Notes: generated from the sequence alone by a model not told the origin. Shown: positions 23,718 through 37,098, counted from the first letter of the stretch. The stretch is 39,337 nt of DNA from Saccoglossus kowalevskii (GCF_000003605.2 NW_003111989.1:24387-63723), one strand, 5' to 3'. Numbers and translations: made by a program.

Positions 23718-23820
23718 GTGAATAAAATGAGTAGCATGATGAACGATACACGGGGGAAATATTATCAATGACGGACAGTCATTCAACTTTCCCCCGGTAT
23801 GCACTCTCATATTCATTCAC
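23718..23820. mobile_element. Foldback element just upstream of the CUB exon
   Basis: Imperfect inverted repeats: GTGAATAAAATGAGTAGCAT near 23718 pairs with ATTCATTCAC-side sequence ending at 23820. Inner GGGGGAAA/TTTCCCCC blocks (23752-23759 and 23788-23795) and a centre with AATGAC...GTCATT arms are also present. The left arm carries about 10 extra bases. No coding capacity and no clear target duplication. Confidence 0.5.
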
Positions 23821-26297
23821 TTTGTCACCCGTTGTTCAACTCGAATATGTTAAAACTCCTGGCATTTACTCTACATATTTTTGTAATAAGATACAACCAA
23901 ATATTTCAATATTTGGCGAATAATTTAATCGAACGTGTCGTTCTGTGCAAGCTTTGTGTGCCAACAAGGCGGTGATCAGCAAAATACGAGGTTCGCGATG
24001 CAGTTTTTTCTAATAAATTGAATTGGTTATTGTGTGCCTTCCATTCACAACAGTGACTGTTATGGCGATACGCCGACATATATTCAATGTATGGAACGAA
24101 CCATGGCGGTCTCAGGCAGCGGGGTGGCGGCCAGCTTGATGAATCTCGAACAATGGAAACTCGATTTCTGATAAGAGTTCCACCTGAAGTGTACAAGATA
24201 ATAAACACTCCCTGTCAACTACTCAAGAGTTAGACCACGTTCGCATTTCCAATCGCGTTATATATATCACGTCTTATGTATGTATGAATTATTAATATAT
24301 ATTTGATTTATTCTGTGTTTTAAGTTATTTTTTTAAATAATAATCATACACACACAGATGTAGACACGGCGTATTTGACAGTAAAATTGAATGTCTAGTT
24401 TCATGCAGTATTGTCTAAATACAGTCGCCGATCGATACAGAGAATGTGTAGTATTTGTATGGTTTATTGTACTATGTATGCGTGTGTAATTTAGGTTGAA
24501 ATAATCCATAGCATTGGATTAATATCAATTTTCATTTGATGAAAATATGTGTTTAGAGTTAAGATTTAGAACTTAAAGGGTTAATTAAATTCAAATCCAT
24601 CAATGAATATCCACTGGCACATACTGAGCATATTCAAACAGGGTCACGGGGTCAAGCCGTTTCTGAATCATGATAAGAAAAAAATAGAATAAAAAGTACT
24701 GAAACATGAAAGGCAGAGCTAGATAAAGATCAGAGTAAAATATTCATCCGCCGAGGAAATAAGTCCATAAAATATTAATAACTGCCACGAGATATGGCCT
24801 CTATTCTGTTAAGAAACTACACATGCGCACATAATGTCACTAAAATGGAGTAGCGGTACTCGCATTTCCCAGCAGGAAAGCGGTCCATTTTCTTTGAGTT
24901 AATTTGCATATACGTAATTTGCATAAAAGCCACCATGGAACTACACAAGAATGGTGCATGTGTATTTTCTAGAAGAGTGGTTCCGAATAACCAAATTGAA
25001 TCATCATTAACGCGGCCCTCTTCTAACAGCTTTCCGCCTGACTTGAAATTCGCAGCAAATAAAATCACTACGTACACGTGGCTACTACGAGTACAGTCAG
25101 TTGAAAGGAAAATGATTCGTTTTAGCTACGAACATCTTTCCAATTTGAGGATATATCACCAGATGTATGACGGGAACAACATTTCTAAGAAGAAATCGAG
25201 GCTAGATTTTTGTTTAGGCTTTGAATTATATTATGCGCACTCAGGCTTTGACGGAAGTGAAGAATAGCGGGGACACAAGAGGACTTGATTATTAAAAATA
25301 ACACGCCCAAATTTGGTGCAAATTTCCACAACTGAACTAAAGTAGTGAAATAGAAAAGAGAAAATAGTTTATAGCGGCGTTTCACTGTTACTGGGGTCAA
25401 CCGAAAAAAGCCAGGGGAAATACATTCATACAATTTCGGTACCTTTGATACCATTGTGGTTACTCTTCTCTTCTCTTCCGTCTATGGGTTTATCTATGAC
25501 AGGAAATGTTTGGATCGGGGACACAAAGATGACTTTTGTCGCCAGAGGGCCTCCGTGGGGGCCTAGAGAACGCGGTTGTACATGTAGACTAATTTTCAAT
25601 TCACTACAGGCTGAAGTAATTAAAGCATATTGAAATTTATCAATCGACCCTTGACCTTTGCAAAAATTGCGTATGCAGTATTTTGAATCATAGCGGTTCA
25701 TTTCGCATATTTGTTTCCCTTTTATATTCAAAAATATTATTTGGAAATACATTGTGTTCTTAGGTTCGTTGGCGGTGGGTGACTTTTCAATAACGTCATG
25801 TGTAAACAATGTTTTGCGGACACATTCGCTATGTATCCCTCCCCAAATCAAGATAAACTATGTGTGTTTTCAAGCTGATATTAATCTATTCAGATAATAC
25901 TCAGAATAGTAGTCCGTGTTCGCCTCGGTTTATATGAGCATCATTCGATCAACAACCAATCAATTTTAAACGGCGTCTTTGAGTGTGAATATTGCACACA
26001 TGTAATGAAAAAGGTTGCAATGATTACTGCTGTACTTATACCACCATTAAAAGAACATGTATATACGGGTGCTGATTACAATGAAATTATATCACCCTAA
26101 CCCAATTGTAAACGATCACGGAATGAAAAACCGGTTCGACTTGTAATTACACAAGGTATATTGTGAATCGAAATACACGTAATTAGCTGTGATTTTAAAT
26201 TCATCATGACTACCAATCATAGTCGTTTCATTCGTCACCACGGCAATGACATTTGTACCATGTCTTTTTCGTGTCTTCAATTCAAATATAACACCAA

Positions 26298-26327
26298 CCC
26301 ACCCCCACCCCACCACCACCCCTTCCC
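26298..26327 (-). other. Potential G-quadruplex on the - strand
   Basis: The + strand is a C tract; the - strand reads GGG-AA-GGGG, a TGGTGGT spacer, GGGG-T-GGGGG-T-GGG. This gives five runs of at least three G with short loops. It is the strongest G4 candidate I saw in an otherwise AT-rich window. Confidence 0.7.
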
Positions 26328-27152
26328 AATTTGACTGCCTGGACGTGGATGTGTTTTTGCTGTTTAGGCCATAGCTCGAGTTTTTAGATTTAGACATACT
26401 TTGCAAATGATACGTTAAAAAACCAAGAAAATTGCTCACGAATATGGCAGGCGATGACCCTGATTGAAACAGGTCCTAGAAACTAAAACTCTTGCGAATA
26501 ATGCACGGCAGGTATTGAGTACAGCCATTACAATGCCATTGATATATTTGAAGCACGTCAAACATGAAATAAAAAGTAATTTTCTAAATTATAGGAAATT
26601 ACAGGAGTTTCTAGGCCTTCCTCTCATAAAACACGAATATTAAATTAGGGAGGCTGTTGTATACAACTAATTTATTATTTTTTTTTATTAATTACGCAGG
26701 TTATTTAAAATGTTTTGCTCTGGGCATTTACGTTGTGATGTTTTCTTATCAAACGTGACAGTCCGCTACTCTATGTATTTACTCGGGGTATGTCGTCTGT
26801 GTGTCTGAAATCCTGTGAATGCGTTTTAAGGCGGGAATATCTCGTAATCAATATTTTAGATATCTGAAAGTCATAAAAAATATAATTTTCTTTCAAGCAC
26901 GACAAGATTAATTCTTTACTAAATAGAATGGCGAAGCAAGTACTCATTTACGGATGTCGTTCAATTGTCACGTTTCCCACGATATTCTGCAATATTTAAA
27001 AACTATCATTTGGAGAAGAAAGAACACAGGAGTAACATCTCAGCATTATGGATTATTTCCTTTATGACTAATCTCAACTGGGTCAAGTATCTTAGTTGAA
27101 CATTTTTAATCTAGGATTTAAAGATTTTTCAAACCTCCATTTCTCTAATTAG

Positions 27153-27205
27153 CCGAATCTGTTGCTAAAAACATAATTATCCGAATCTGTTGCTAAAAAC
27201 ATAAT
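27153..27205. repeat. Tandem duplication of 25 bp (28-bp period)
   Basis: The 25-bp sequence beginning CCGAATCTGTTGCTAAAAAC occurs identically at 27153-27177 and 27181-27205. Confidence 0.95.
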
Positions 27206-30200
27206 GCTAGTATAAACAGATTACCTGAGACGGTCATGAGTAAGACTCATCATGACGTCACGCGTTGCGCGTGGAACTAAGCCGACCAACTAAAACATTA
27301 TATTATTATAAAAACAACATGAAAGGGGCATGTGATTGTATCATATCATATAGTAGACGTATAAGGTATGAACACAGCGCTGCTTATAAAACAAAACAAA
27401 AACATCTAGTATTTTTTCGAGCTATTTGCTCATGCATTCGGTTGCTAGATACTACATTTATTCAAATAATGAATGGTTTCTAGAAACATGGCACAATGAA
27501 TTCCCAGTAGACGACATTTTGCATCCCCGCGCATTGAAGAGTCGATATCTTTGACAAATGAAAGCATTAACACAATTCGGATGATTCATACCACCGGAGG
27601 GCTAGAATTACCCACAAAATCGACGGAATTAAACTGAAAGGCGAGTGATTACTGGAATTAGGTCTCAGAAAACGTCGACGTAGTATAGTCTACAAAAGAT
27701 ACGAGAAATAATTAAGCCTAATGATTAAGTCTTGCAGTCTTCTCATTTACTGCAAATACGATACGCTTTAATGACGCCCGCAGTCATTGTAACAATATTA
27801 TCGTGATTAAACTTTCTCCAGTGATGCAAAATTAAACACCTGACATGGTTTGCGCCTGACAGAAGGCTTACTGGGTAATAACCATCGTTCCATGTTCAAA
27901 GAATGTCGTGAATGTTTAAAGGTATTGCTTTGAACGAGGAAAGAGTGAGAGAGAGTGAGTTTTCAAAAGAAGATATCGATAAAGTAGCCGTGCTGGGACT
28001 GATTCCTTTGATGTTGTCCGACACGGTGTGGAGTGAGCAGGGTTGAACAGCGTGTTCCTCATAATTTGGGAGCTAAATTACTCCCGATTTTGAATATTCA
28101 ATTCTGAATCTGTTATTACAGATGTCAGTGTCGAAGATTTGACCTGACCTTTGAGTTGGTGCTATCGCATGACATTCCCTTATCAGCCAACATAACCGCG
28201 TCGTTTACATCCATTCGTCTTTTCAATAGACACGTATAAATACTAAGTGCATTATAAAACATTTCATAGCCACGTTTAACCTGAAATGACGTTAATTTTA
28301 TTACCTTACGAGAAATGTGTAATTTTAAGAGTCATAAAATAAACGACAACTGAGCTCGTTCTTTCTTCCAAATAGGCATATTTTCTGGGTGGGAAAATAG
28401 TCAATTAATAGCTAAAAGAACAATAATTCAAGGCACTCTCGCCAATTTGTTAGCTCTTTCCCTTTCTCTTGGCCTCTTATTAGTCTGGGTCAGCTTTTTA
28501 TTCAATAGTGGCGCCAATTCCTCGTTGATGTGCATTACTTGTATTGAATATGCCAACTTGTATCGTGTTTACGAATACATGACGTGAAAATAAGATGAAG
28601 CACCTTGACGGTGGCTGTCCACGGTATTCAAATCCTTACACAACCATGCAAGCTGAAACAAATATTCATACATAAAATGAATTGATAAGGAAAGGCTTGA
28701 AATAAATATATGCTTCAACTATCGAATGAAACAAAATATTTGCAATGTTATTAGAGGGGGATCACATTGTTTAGACTGACAGACTTGCGTTTTGATAACA
28801 GACAGAACACATAGCAAGCGTGAACTGACGAATAGTGGCGGCTACGTAAATTAAACCACGATTGACAGACTGTCGTTTTGGAAGTCATTGACGATAACAT
28901 AAATTAAACGATTGTCAGTTCGAACGTAAATCGTGATATTAAATAAAATGAGACGTTTACAAAAAATAGTATAGAAAAGCTGTACAGAAATTAATTAAAG
29001 TATGTTGTCTGCATGTTGATGTGTTTGGCGCGAAAATAAAGGCAACTGCTGACGTCCGGCGACGTGGATATTTTATACGTGAAATCGAAACACACATTTC
29101 TGATTGTTATGTTTAGGAATAGACGGTGATTGATAGATGTCCAGTATACCTCGATATGCCGTGTCTTTGCATGGCTCAGTGGGTCATACGGTGATACGTA
29201 ATAACTTTCTGGCTTTGCGTACATGTTGTTGAAGAATCTGGGGATTTCTGCAGTATGTATTCTATCATACACGATTTCTATTAACTAGCTTTCGTTCGGA
29301 TCTACTGGACATGCCAAGACTGTGAATATGAAGTTCCAAGTTGATGAAAATATTTTGATAATGTATCGCTTTGGTAACCACAGGCAACAAAGTGCTTGTG
29401 TAAGATCATTTAGTTTGCGTATCCCCAACCTGTGGCGTGTCACACCCGACTCCCCCAACAAAAGTGCAGGCATAAGGAGCATATTAATATAATGATGTGT
29501 TAGATTTACGCGCGACACACGCCCAGATAAATGCAATGTTGACATAGGGCATTCCTGAACACGGCTTTCAGCTCACATGACTGATGGCCATTTTAATTGG
29601 GTCGTAAAACTGCTAACCTAGGCTTGGACGAATAAACCAAAGTAGAATTATGTTGAAACACATATTTGACAGTTATCAAGTCTCCGCATGGGTGTCTTCA
29701 GATAATATTGTTCGTTGTCATGGAAACATGTTAAGTATGTGGATAATGACAACACGATTATGAGCATATACTTGAACTGCATCACCTGGCCAGATTTGTT
29801 TCGTTATTTCTCATGGTTTTATGTTTAAGTCACTTATGTTTGAGATTGGATATCACGTTAGAGAAGAATAACCTCTGAAACTCGAGACAATTTATGAAGA
29901 CCCAGGCTGGATACCATTTTGCATCACCGAGCATCTAAGATAACATGTAATAATTTTCATTCGTTGACGTTTATTCTCATTCATTGACGCAAAAAAAATG
30001 TAGGATAAAATTTGCTCCACGTTCAAGTAAAATTAAAGACGAGTATAAATATTGGCCTATTGGTCGATGTGATGTTTTAAACAAAACAAAATTAAATTGC
30101 TTTTATTCGCAGTTTTTTTAAGTACATATGTCATTGTGGAAAAAAATACTCTATTGTGATTACCCTTCGTACACATTCCCTGGGGGCCGACTCGGAATTG

Positions 30201-33200
30201 AGTCAATATCAAAGTAACTAATACATTTGACGTCACGGTGCTGGCGAATTCAATTCGACGATTGCCGATATTCCACACTCCACCTCTTACAAGGGCAAAG
30301 GTAAACTAATCTTGATATACACACGAATGATTTGCTTAAGTAAAAGCTTTCCAACGCTTTTCCACCAAATAAAGGGTAACAGGAAGTGAAGAAAGGGTCT
30401 GTTGAGAGCATTGTTGAAATCGCGCATCTGATAACAAAACAATCTTGCAAGAAACTCGTGTTGTGTGACGTTGACACCTCGGGCGGTCACTCACGCGATT
30501 TTGTTCTTCAGTCGTCATGGAAACGAAGTTAAATGTGTTAGGTGAAAAATAAAGTGAGAATTACATGTGCCAATCTTTTCAGGCTGACGACAATGAAACA
30601 CCTTTTACCGTCGTTTGCATATTCTCGCGTGAGCAAAATAAGTAATGGACAGTAATGGAGACTGTGTTGTACCATGGAGGTATAAACACATACCATGGAA
30701 GGTAGTACACTCAGCAAATAAAATAACAAAATGTGCGTTTTAGCGATAATTATGAATATATATATATTATTAGTTAGGCTCCATGATAGTCGTGCGACTT
30801 TACATAAAGCGAAATTACGCCGATTTTAAAACAAAGCAAAGAAGCTGGGAAAGGCAGAAAGATATGTTTGCTAAACAATCAGCTGGCTTTGTTTGAGCAG
30901 TCCAGGGTTTGTGTGCTCGCTAATTGGTGGCTGCTACGCTAATCACTAGTATTGTTAATCACTCATTAAGATACCTGTCAAAATGCGTGATGTGATTACC
31001 GTCCTCATTAACGGAATTCATGTACTGCTCAGTCCTTTGTCCTAACGGGAGGGTTTTTAATTGTTTACCCCTCCCAGCTGAAGAACCCCCCTTCAAAACA
31101 CACCATACAGGGCACGTAGCCTTGAAGTGATGACGACGATTACACTTTTGTTAGTATTTCAATGGATGCCCCTATTCAGATATGAATGCAATAATGGACC
31201 GCGGCACAAATTGTGGGTTTATTTGCATAGGTCTGTCGTATCAAATTGTACCCACCCACCTAACTAATTTGTCGTCCATCAATTACGAGTTGTCGCTACG
31301 ATTTCCTGGCTCCCCGTCAATTAAACATCGATGATTATTCCACCCTTATAATTACACACCTAACCTAACGCGTGTTATCGTCGTATTTATGAGAACATTT
31401 CGCTACCAACTGTATGTCAACGATTTGCACACGTACATTTGTATAATGTATCGATGTACGCCCCTTGTATTACGCAAATTACGACTGCAAACCATGCAAT
31501 CAATGTTGATGTTTGTCTTATGTACACAGTCACACTGCAACAGATGGACAGACAGTGGTGTTGCTGTTTTCAGCGTTTGAATGACGGATTTGCAATCCAG
31601 AGTAAAATCCAAATAAAGCAGCGTTTTGAATATAAAGGGTTAAATAGGCAACAACCATTGGATATAAAAGAAGTTGAGTTTATAACAATAACAATTTCAA
31701 ACTCGGAGTGCGGCGTGTTCGTATGTCGCGTCTGTGGATTTGCTATTAAATCACCCTGTCTTTAAGCCAAACGAGGTGGTCAATATTTGGAAATATTACA
31801 ATTGATAAATTACGATATTCTTTACAACGTAGCGTATGTCAGTTTAACTAGTAGTCGACACAACAAACGTACATATATAACGTATCTATATCGTGCCAAA
31901 GCAGCTCTATGGGAGAAAATGACCTCAAATGCTATCAGAAACTAATACATAAAACTGTTGAAATGTTTGGTTTGACGCAAAGGTTTGTATAATCTGTAGC
32001 CAACACGCCCGACTAGCTTATATTCATGGTTCAGGTTACAATCCTACCAACAAACACACAGTGGCATTTTTGCTCAATGTTCTGTGAAAAGCGATACTTC
32101 AGGGTGCAGTCAAAACCAGACATTGCATTCCGCCTCTAGTCTCACAGGGAGAGCGCCCGTCGCCCCCTCGCCTCGAATTTAAACTTGCTTTTTTTTCTGA
32201 AAACAGAAAGCTTAAGTAATGGCAACGAGTATAATTCCCATTTTTACAGGTCGTCCGGTACAAGAGATGGATTACGCCACTCTATTGGGAGTATGGAGGT
32301 TTACAATGCACTCAAAACAAACATTAATTTGTAGGTGAATTAACGTATGTCTTGTCACCATACCATGGCTACATAACGCCGATAAAATTAAAGTCTAGTT
32401 TAACTCATAATTATTTTATATATATGCTAGTCGATTTACTGCTTTGTTTAGCTTATTCTCTCTTGAAGCAATTGTATGAGTCAAGTCCAAAGTAATCACA
32501 TGATTTGATTTTGACAGCTCCGTTCTTTTGACTATTATCATGTACCGTTTAAAACAGTGTTTACGGTGATGTTCACTAGAATACACATAACTACTGTTTG
32601 TCTAATAACCGGACAGGCCTCAAAACGATACTCCCCAAATATGAGCACAAATCGATCGACGATGTTCTGGGTATCGGTTTCAGTGCTCGTCGGCACACGT
32701 ACAGAGAGTACCGCGAGTGACTGATTGTGTCAATAGACACTTTTACTTTCCATGCGCCAAACCTAATGACCGAACGCAGGAGGTGGGAATAAAATAACAC
32801 GACTATTTGAGTATGACTTTTCTAAATGTACTTACTCGTTTGAAATTCAAATCCATGTGTCCATACCAGTGTGAGCGAGAGTAGAGAGAGACGTAACGCG
32901 CTCCAGTACACCATGGCTGATAAAGACGCCATAATGAGACCTATTGTGAATAACAAAGAGTCGGTTCTCTGCTCTCGACCACGGCAATACAGTAGGCGAA
33001 CTCGTAATGAAAAATCCTATAGAAATGCCTGTTCGTGTATTAATGCTTTGGTGGCACAGTACAGCATAGAGCACGCCTTACGAGGCAAAGCGAGCGTGAT
33101 GAATACAAAATTAGGACCACTTCCTTTTAGCCGTACTAACTCTACGGCGTCTAATAAAAATTCACACTCATTATATAATTACGGTAGTCACTTAGCGAAA

Positions 33201-33664
33201 TCGGTAGGTTGTCAGCGAAGCCCCGCCTCAGTCGTTTACACCTCGTTGTCGTCCCGAGCGCGGTATGCGGTAGACTGAGCTGGTCGAGGTTGTTCTGTTT
33301 ATGTTGAATCTGACCCCAATTGTTCCGACTTGTAGCGAGCACTGCAATGCAATCTTGTGTGAAATCAGCACAATCGGCGTACAACGAAGCGTAAGCCGCT
33401 GTCCAGAGTCAGTCAAGCGAACGCCACAATTGGAGGATTACTGTGTTCTGGTCAAAAGGGGGAGTCCAGGCGGTCAACCCCTGTACTTCTTCGCCGTTTT
33501 TTTTTGCGTGGGGCTTATATGTCCACCCTTACCCCTTTACATAAAAAAGATAATAATTCCCTTCAAAGAATAAAGAATCCACAGGTCAATCCGGGCCTTA
33601 AAACACCGCGGTGCGTCTTTCATCCAATCCAAATCGAAGGCAATGTAAAAACACCATTCAGTGT

Positions 33665-33806
33665 CTCAGAGAAAATGTGAAAGCCGACTGACTGACTGAC
33701 TGTCTCTCCCTGACTAGTACATATGCCTTCGTTGGCACCGTTCCATTCATCGAGCCTCTGAATGATATATGAAGTGTACTGCAGAGTGTCTGACACATTC
33801 TCTGAG
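33665..33806. repeat. Inverted repeat, about 142 bp span
   Basis: CTCAGAGAAAATGTG (33665-33679) pairs with CACATTCTCTGAG (33794-33806), leaving two bases unpaired. It encloses a (GACT)n run near 33686-33702. It could be a small foldback element. Flanks show no target duplication. Confidence 0.5.
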
Positions 33807-34727
33807 TTTAACCACACCACACTAGTCTCTCAACTTCATATCTTAATACATATTATGTGACAATCTTGGACCAAGTCAAATATGTTTTAATTAACTGAAA
33901 TACGGGCATGCTGCGTCGCATATATGTGCATTGGTAGTAATAGTTTGACTCGTTGACAGCTGTGAATCCACAGAAGTCACGAATCCTCGTCCCAGAGGTG
34001 ACAAACTCATAACTCACCACGTAGATCGCAAGAGGATTTGCAGTAGACTCCAACAGAACAACAGATGCATGAAGTACATCACAAGCGATGACAACTTTGC
34101 CCCTGTCATAAAGATCGCTAAAAACAACACTCTAATTAGCAAGTCACATGCCGCGTTACTGAGAAAATACTGGTACATGTAATTGGCTGCTGAGGGCGCC
34201 CACACGTCTAACGGACGTCAATCGTGACAAAATGTGGATATAAATACATAGACAGATTTAAAAGTAGTAAGATGATTACACATCGTTTACAATAATTTTC
34301 ATAAAGGCAGGAATATTTTTTATGTAAATTTGTATGCATGTTTTATAAATTTCAAATGAGGTTGTAAACCGTTTGACAGATCACCATGCGTTGATTAATG
34401 CACTAAATCGGGGACTTCCCATGATATACATATTTTATTAACTTCTTCAAAAACATTTATGCCTTCACGAATTTACTGTGTCATTCATACTGACTAAAGT
34501 TTATTTATTTATTTATTTGAGTTATTATACTTTTGTTTGTGTTCGTCGAAAAACCCAATGCTAGCACACCACAAATTAAAGTAGTCGGCACATGTGCACC
34601 ATCCAAGCATTCACAGTCAGTGTGTGTGCGTCCGGCATGACGTTCCTATCCAGTCTACTTCCTCGACATCATGGGTTTGACATGTCTACATTTATCGCGT
34701 TGTTAAATCTTTCCATAACATTTACAT

Positions 34728-35258
34728 GTGTTTATTAAAGGGACATTATTTTACCGAGTTTTAATTAAAAGGACAGTATCATACCGTGAGTTTATTGAAG
34801 GGACAGTATCTTACCGTGTGTTCATTAAAAGGACAGTGTCTTACCGTGTGTTTATTAAAGGGACAGTATCTTACCGTGAGTTTATTAAAAGGACAGTATC
34901 ATACCGTGAGTTTATTGAAGGAACAGTATCTTACCGCGTGTTCATTAAAAGGACAGTGTCTTACCGTGTGTTTATTAAAGGGACAGTATCTTACCGTGTG
35001 TTTATTATAAGGACAGTATCATACCGTGAGTTTATTGAAGGAACAGTATCCTACCGCGTGTTCATTAAAAGGACAGCGTCTTACCGTGTGTTTATTAAAG
35101 GGACAGTATCATACCGTGTGTTTATTGAAGGGACAGTATCATACCGTGTGTTTATTAAAGGGACAGTATTTTACCGTGAGTTTATTGAAGGGGCAGTATC
35201 ATACCGTGTGTTTATTAAAGGGACAGTATCACACCGTGTGTTTATTGAAGGGACAGTA
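34728..35258. repeat. 30-bp tandem repeat with 120-bp higher-order unit, about 18 units
   Basis: Monomers resemble GTGTTTATTAAAGGGACAGT plus ATCTTACC. Diagnostic variants (TTCATTAAAAGG, GTGAGTTTATTGAAGG, GTGTC for GTATC) recur every 120 bp through 34781-35140, so four monomers form a higher-order unit. The right part is less ordered. Since 30 is divisible by three, a 184-residue open frame with a 10-residue repeat (GTVSYRVFIK type) appears, and a second frame is also open. Neither is taken as a protein. Confidence 0.95.
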
Positions 35259-35819
35259 CATACAAACTTATATACAGACTAATACTCAAAACTGTGTGCT
35301 AAGCACGTGGGAGGCAAAATGAATGTTCACAACAAAATATAGTCAATGTTTACGTGTCAGCAAAAAATTGCCACCACTAAAAAAGTGGCTTATGGCCTGA
35401 CCCATGAGTTGGTTAGTATTCATACGATGCTTGCTAAAAAAAATATTGTATGTGTATTTTAAGCATGGAAATGTTGACAGTTTGAACCAAGTAACATTCA
35501 AACGTCTAGACATCGCGAGCTTAGCTGAAATGCCACCAACCGCTTGTCTGACAATGTGCTAATTACAGTAAATCGTGCTTAATCATATTTACTAGTTTCG
35601 TTATTATTGTCTTATTTCCCATCAAGAAACGCTAATTAAACAATTAATTAAACAACGTAAAAATACAGATAACAAATAATGCGAATAATTGTATCAATTT
35701 CAAATAAATAATGACCATTTTTTCCTTTTCATGGAGGAACCACTTCCTGATTATTCTGGTTGAATGTAGTTAGTGGGAAGGTGCTTTTCAGGATGGGAGT
35801 TTTTATTTCCATCCTAAAG

Positions 35820-35990
35820 CGGGAGGGTCGTCACCTTCGCACGCGCGGGAATTGAGTCTCAAGCGACGATAACAACACACGCTAAAACGCAAAGGCTCAT
35901 GGGTAGACGCTTGTTTGTAAACAATGACACATTATGGCCACCTGACGCATGCGCAGGTGTCGACTCCCCCACTTTAACTATCTAACACTT
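35820..35990. promoter_or_regulatory. CpG-richer patch with an NRF-1-like and E-box palindrome
   Basis: This patch stands out from its AT-rich surroundings: CGCACGCGCGGG near 35839, several CG dinucleotides, and CACCTG...CAGGTG flanking CGCATGCG at 35939-35959. The last is a near-perfect palindrome broken by one extra A. GCATGCGCA is a partial match to the NRF-1 site. It could be a promoter or enhancer, but no transcript start or first exon was identified. Confidence 0.3.
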
Positions 35991-37052
35991 TGTAACAAAG
36001 GGGCATAACAAAGGGCTTCACATGAGGTTCTAACAAGGGGCCTATCCAGGGAGTCCAACAAGGCAAATAAAATGTCTTTCGTTCCTTCAGAATGTATTAC
36101 ACGGTCTCCGGGAAATGGTGTTTAAGTTGCCCAAACTATTCATGTGAATGCCCCAGTCCTCGTCACCCTTTTCATCTGCTCCTCCCCTATGTTGTAATTG
36201 GAAATGTAGCTGGCCAATTTGTGTACACCACTAAAATAGCGGATAACGAGGTCAATGGTTTAGATTTGTGTTTATAATATCTCTCGCACCGTAATAGTAA
36301 GTGCGTTTCATTCCCTAGGGGCTGGGATTGTGATGGGATTGTGTGTCAGTGGGGTTTTGATAAACACTGAGCTGTTACTCTCATAAATTGTCTTATTAAA
36401 TATCTCTATTTTATAATTTTGCGCTCTTCACAATTAAAATGTTCAATTAATTACGTAATGATGTAATAAAGGTTCAACATTGAACAAATATGTAACCGTA
36501 ATTGTGATGAGAATTTTGTACATGCATGATGAAATATATAAATAATTCAGTTTGTCTACATTGGGGGTACAAGCATGCCTGGGCAGATTTCATTCAAACT
36601 TGGCATTGATATCGATATGACGATTTGCTGATGCAAATTTCGTTTGCGATTTTAATCAAAATGATCAACTGGGAATTACACTTTTATATATATGTGAGGT
36701 ACACTTTTATAAATATTGTCTAACATTTAGTACAATCGACAATGACTTGTAACGCAGTAATTTGGGGGTAAGTCTGGGTTATTTACATTGATTTGAATTA
36801 TAATGAACCACAGTTATATTCGGTATCCCCGCACATGAATGTATCCTGATAGACATACACAAAATTAGGCTTCCCCTTGACTCCGAGTACTGTGACATAC
36901 TCGCATGTAAAATTAAACTTTGTGTAAAATATCAATAAAATCTAACATTACATGTAATTGCTACTTGTGCTTCACTGCTATATTTAACGCCATATAACGA
37001 CACTAATTACACTCATTTTTTTCATTTATATCATAAAAATGTAGTCGTAAAA

Positions 37053-37058
<6 letters not shown>

Positions 37059-37096
<38 letters not shown>
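37059..37096. repeat. (AT)n microsatellite
   Basis: 19 uninterrupted AT dinucleotides; self-complementary and prone to cruciform formation. It lies about 340 bp left of the 43-bp satellite. Confidence 0.97.

Positions 37097-37098
<2 letters not shown>

Larger units (their letters stand above)
23821..34727. other. Long stretch without a supported gene
   Basis: Likely the 5' intron of the CUB gene or intergenic DNA. I read the longer open frames (24935-25267 +, 25426-25851 -, 26116-26439 -, 32871-33278 +, 33301-33573 +) and found no domain, signal peptide with matching splice phase, or codon pattern to support them. Items seen inside: a G-rich tract at 26298, a 25-bp duplication at 27153, an inverted repeat at 33665, and a short (TTTA)n tract near 34500-34518. 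Confidence 0.5.

Noticed and set aside
24935-25267. 110-residue + strand frame and the overlapping - strand frame at 24817-25077
   Set aside because: Both strands are open over the same bases and neither shows a domain; possibly an old repeat.
25426-25851. 141-residue - strand frame
   Set aside because: No domain, no splice signals, and residue use without a recognisable pattern; likely a chance open frame.
30538-30729. Hydrophobic start MLFYLLSVLPSM on - followed by a gtatgt donor
   Set aside because: It ends in phase 0, incompatible with the CUB exon, and the peptide is too short to judge.
31047-31078. GGGAGGG...CCCTCCC hairpin
   Set aside because: Only a 7-bp stem with a T/A-rich loop; not distinctive enough.
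32871-33278. 135-residue + strand frame
   Set aside because: Rich in Ser/Arg with no recognisable domain; overlapped by open frames on the other strand.
33301-33573. 90-residue + strand frame with a hydrophobic end
   Set aside because: The hydrophobic part comes from a T-rich tract; no support for a gene.
34018-34109. Possible first exon on - (MTGAKLSSLVMYFMHLLFC...) followed by a GTG/gtgagt donor
   Set aside because: It looks like a signal peptide with a good donor, but it ends in phase 2 whereas the CUB exon needs phase 1. An extra exon would be required.
34728-35282. 184-residue open frame with 10-residue repeats
   Set aside because: Explained by the 30-bp array. Two + frames are open and no recognisable unique domain is attached.
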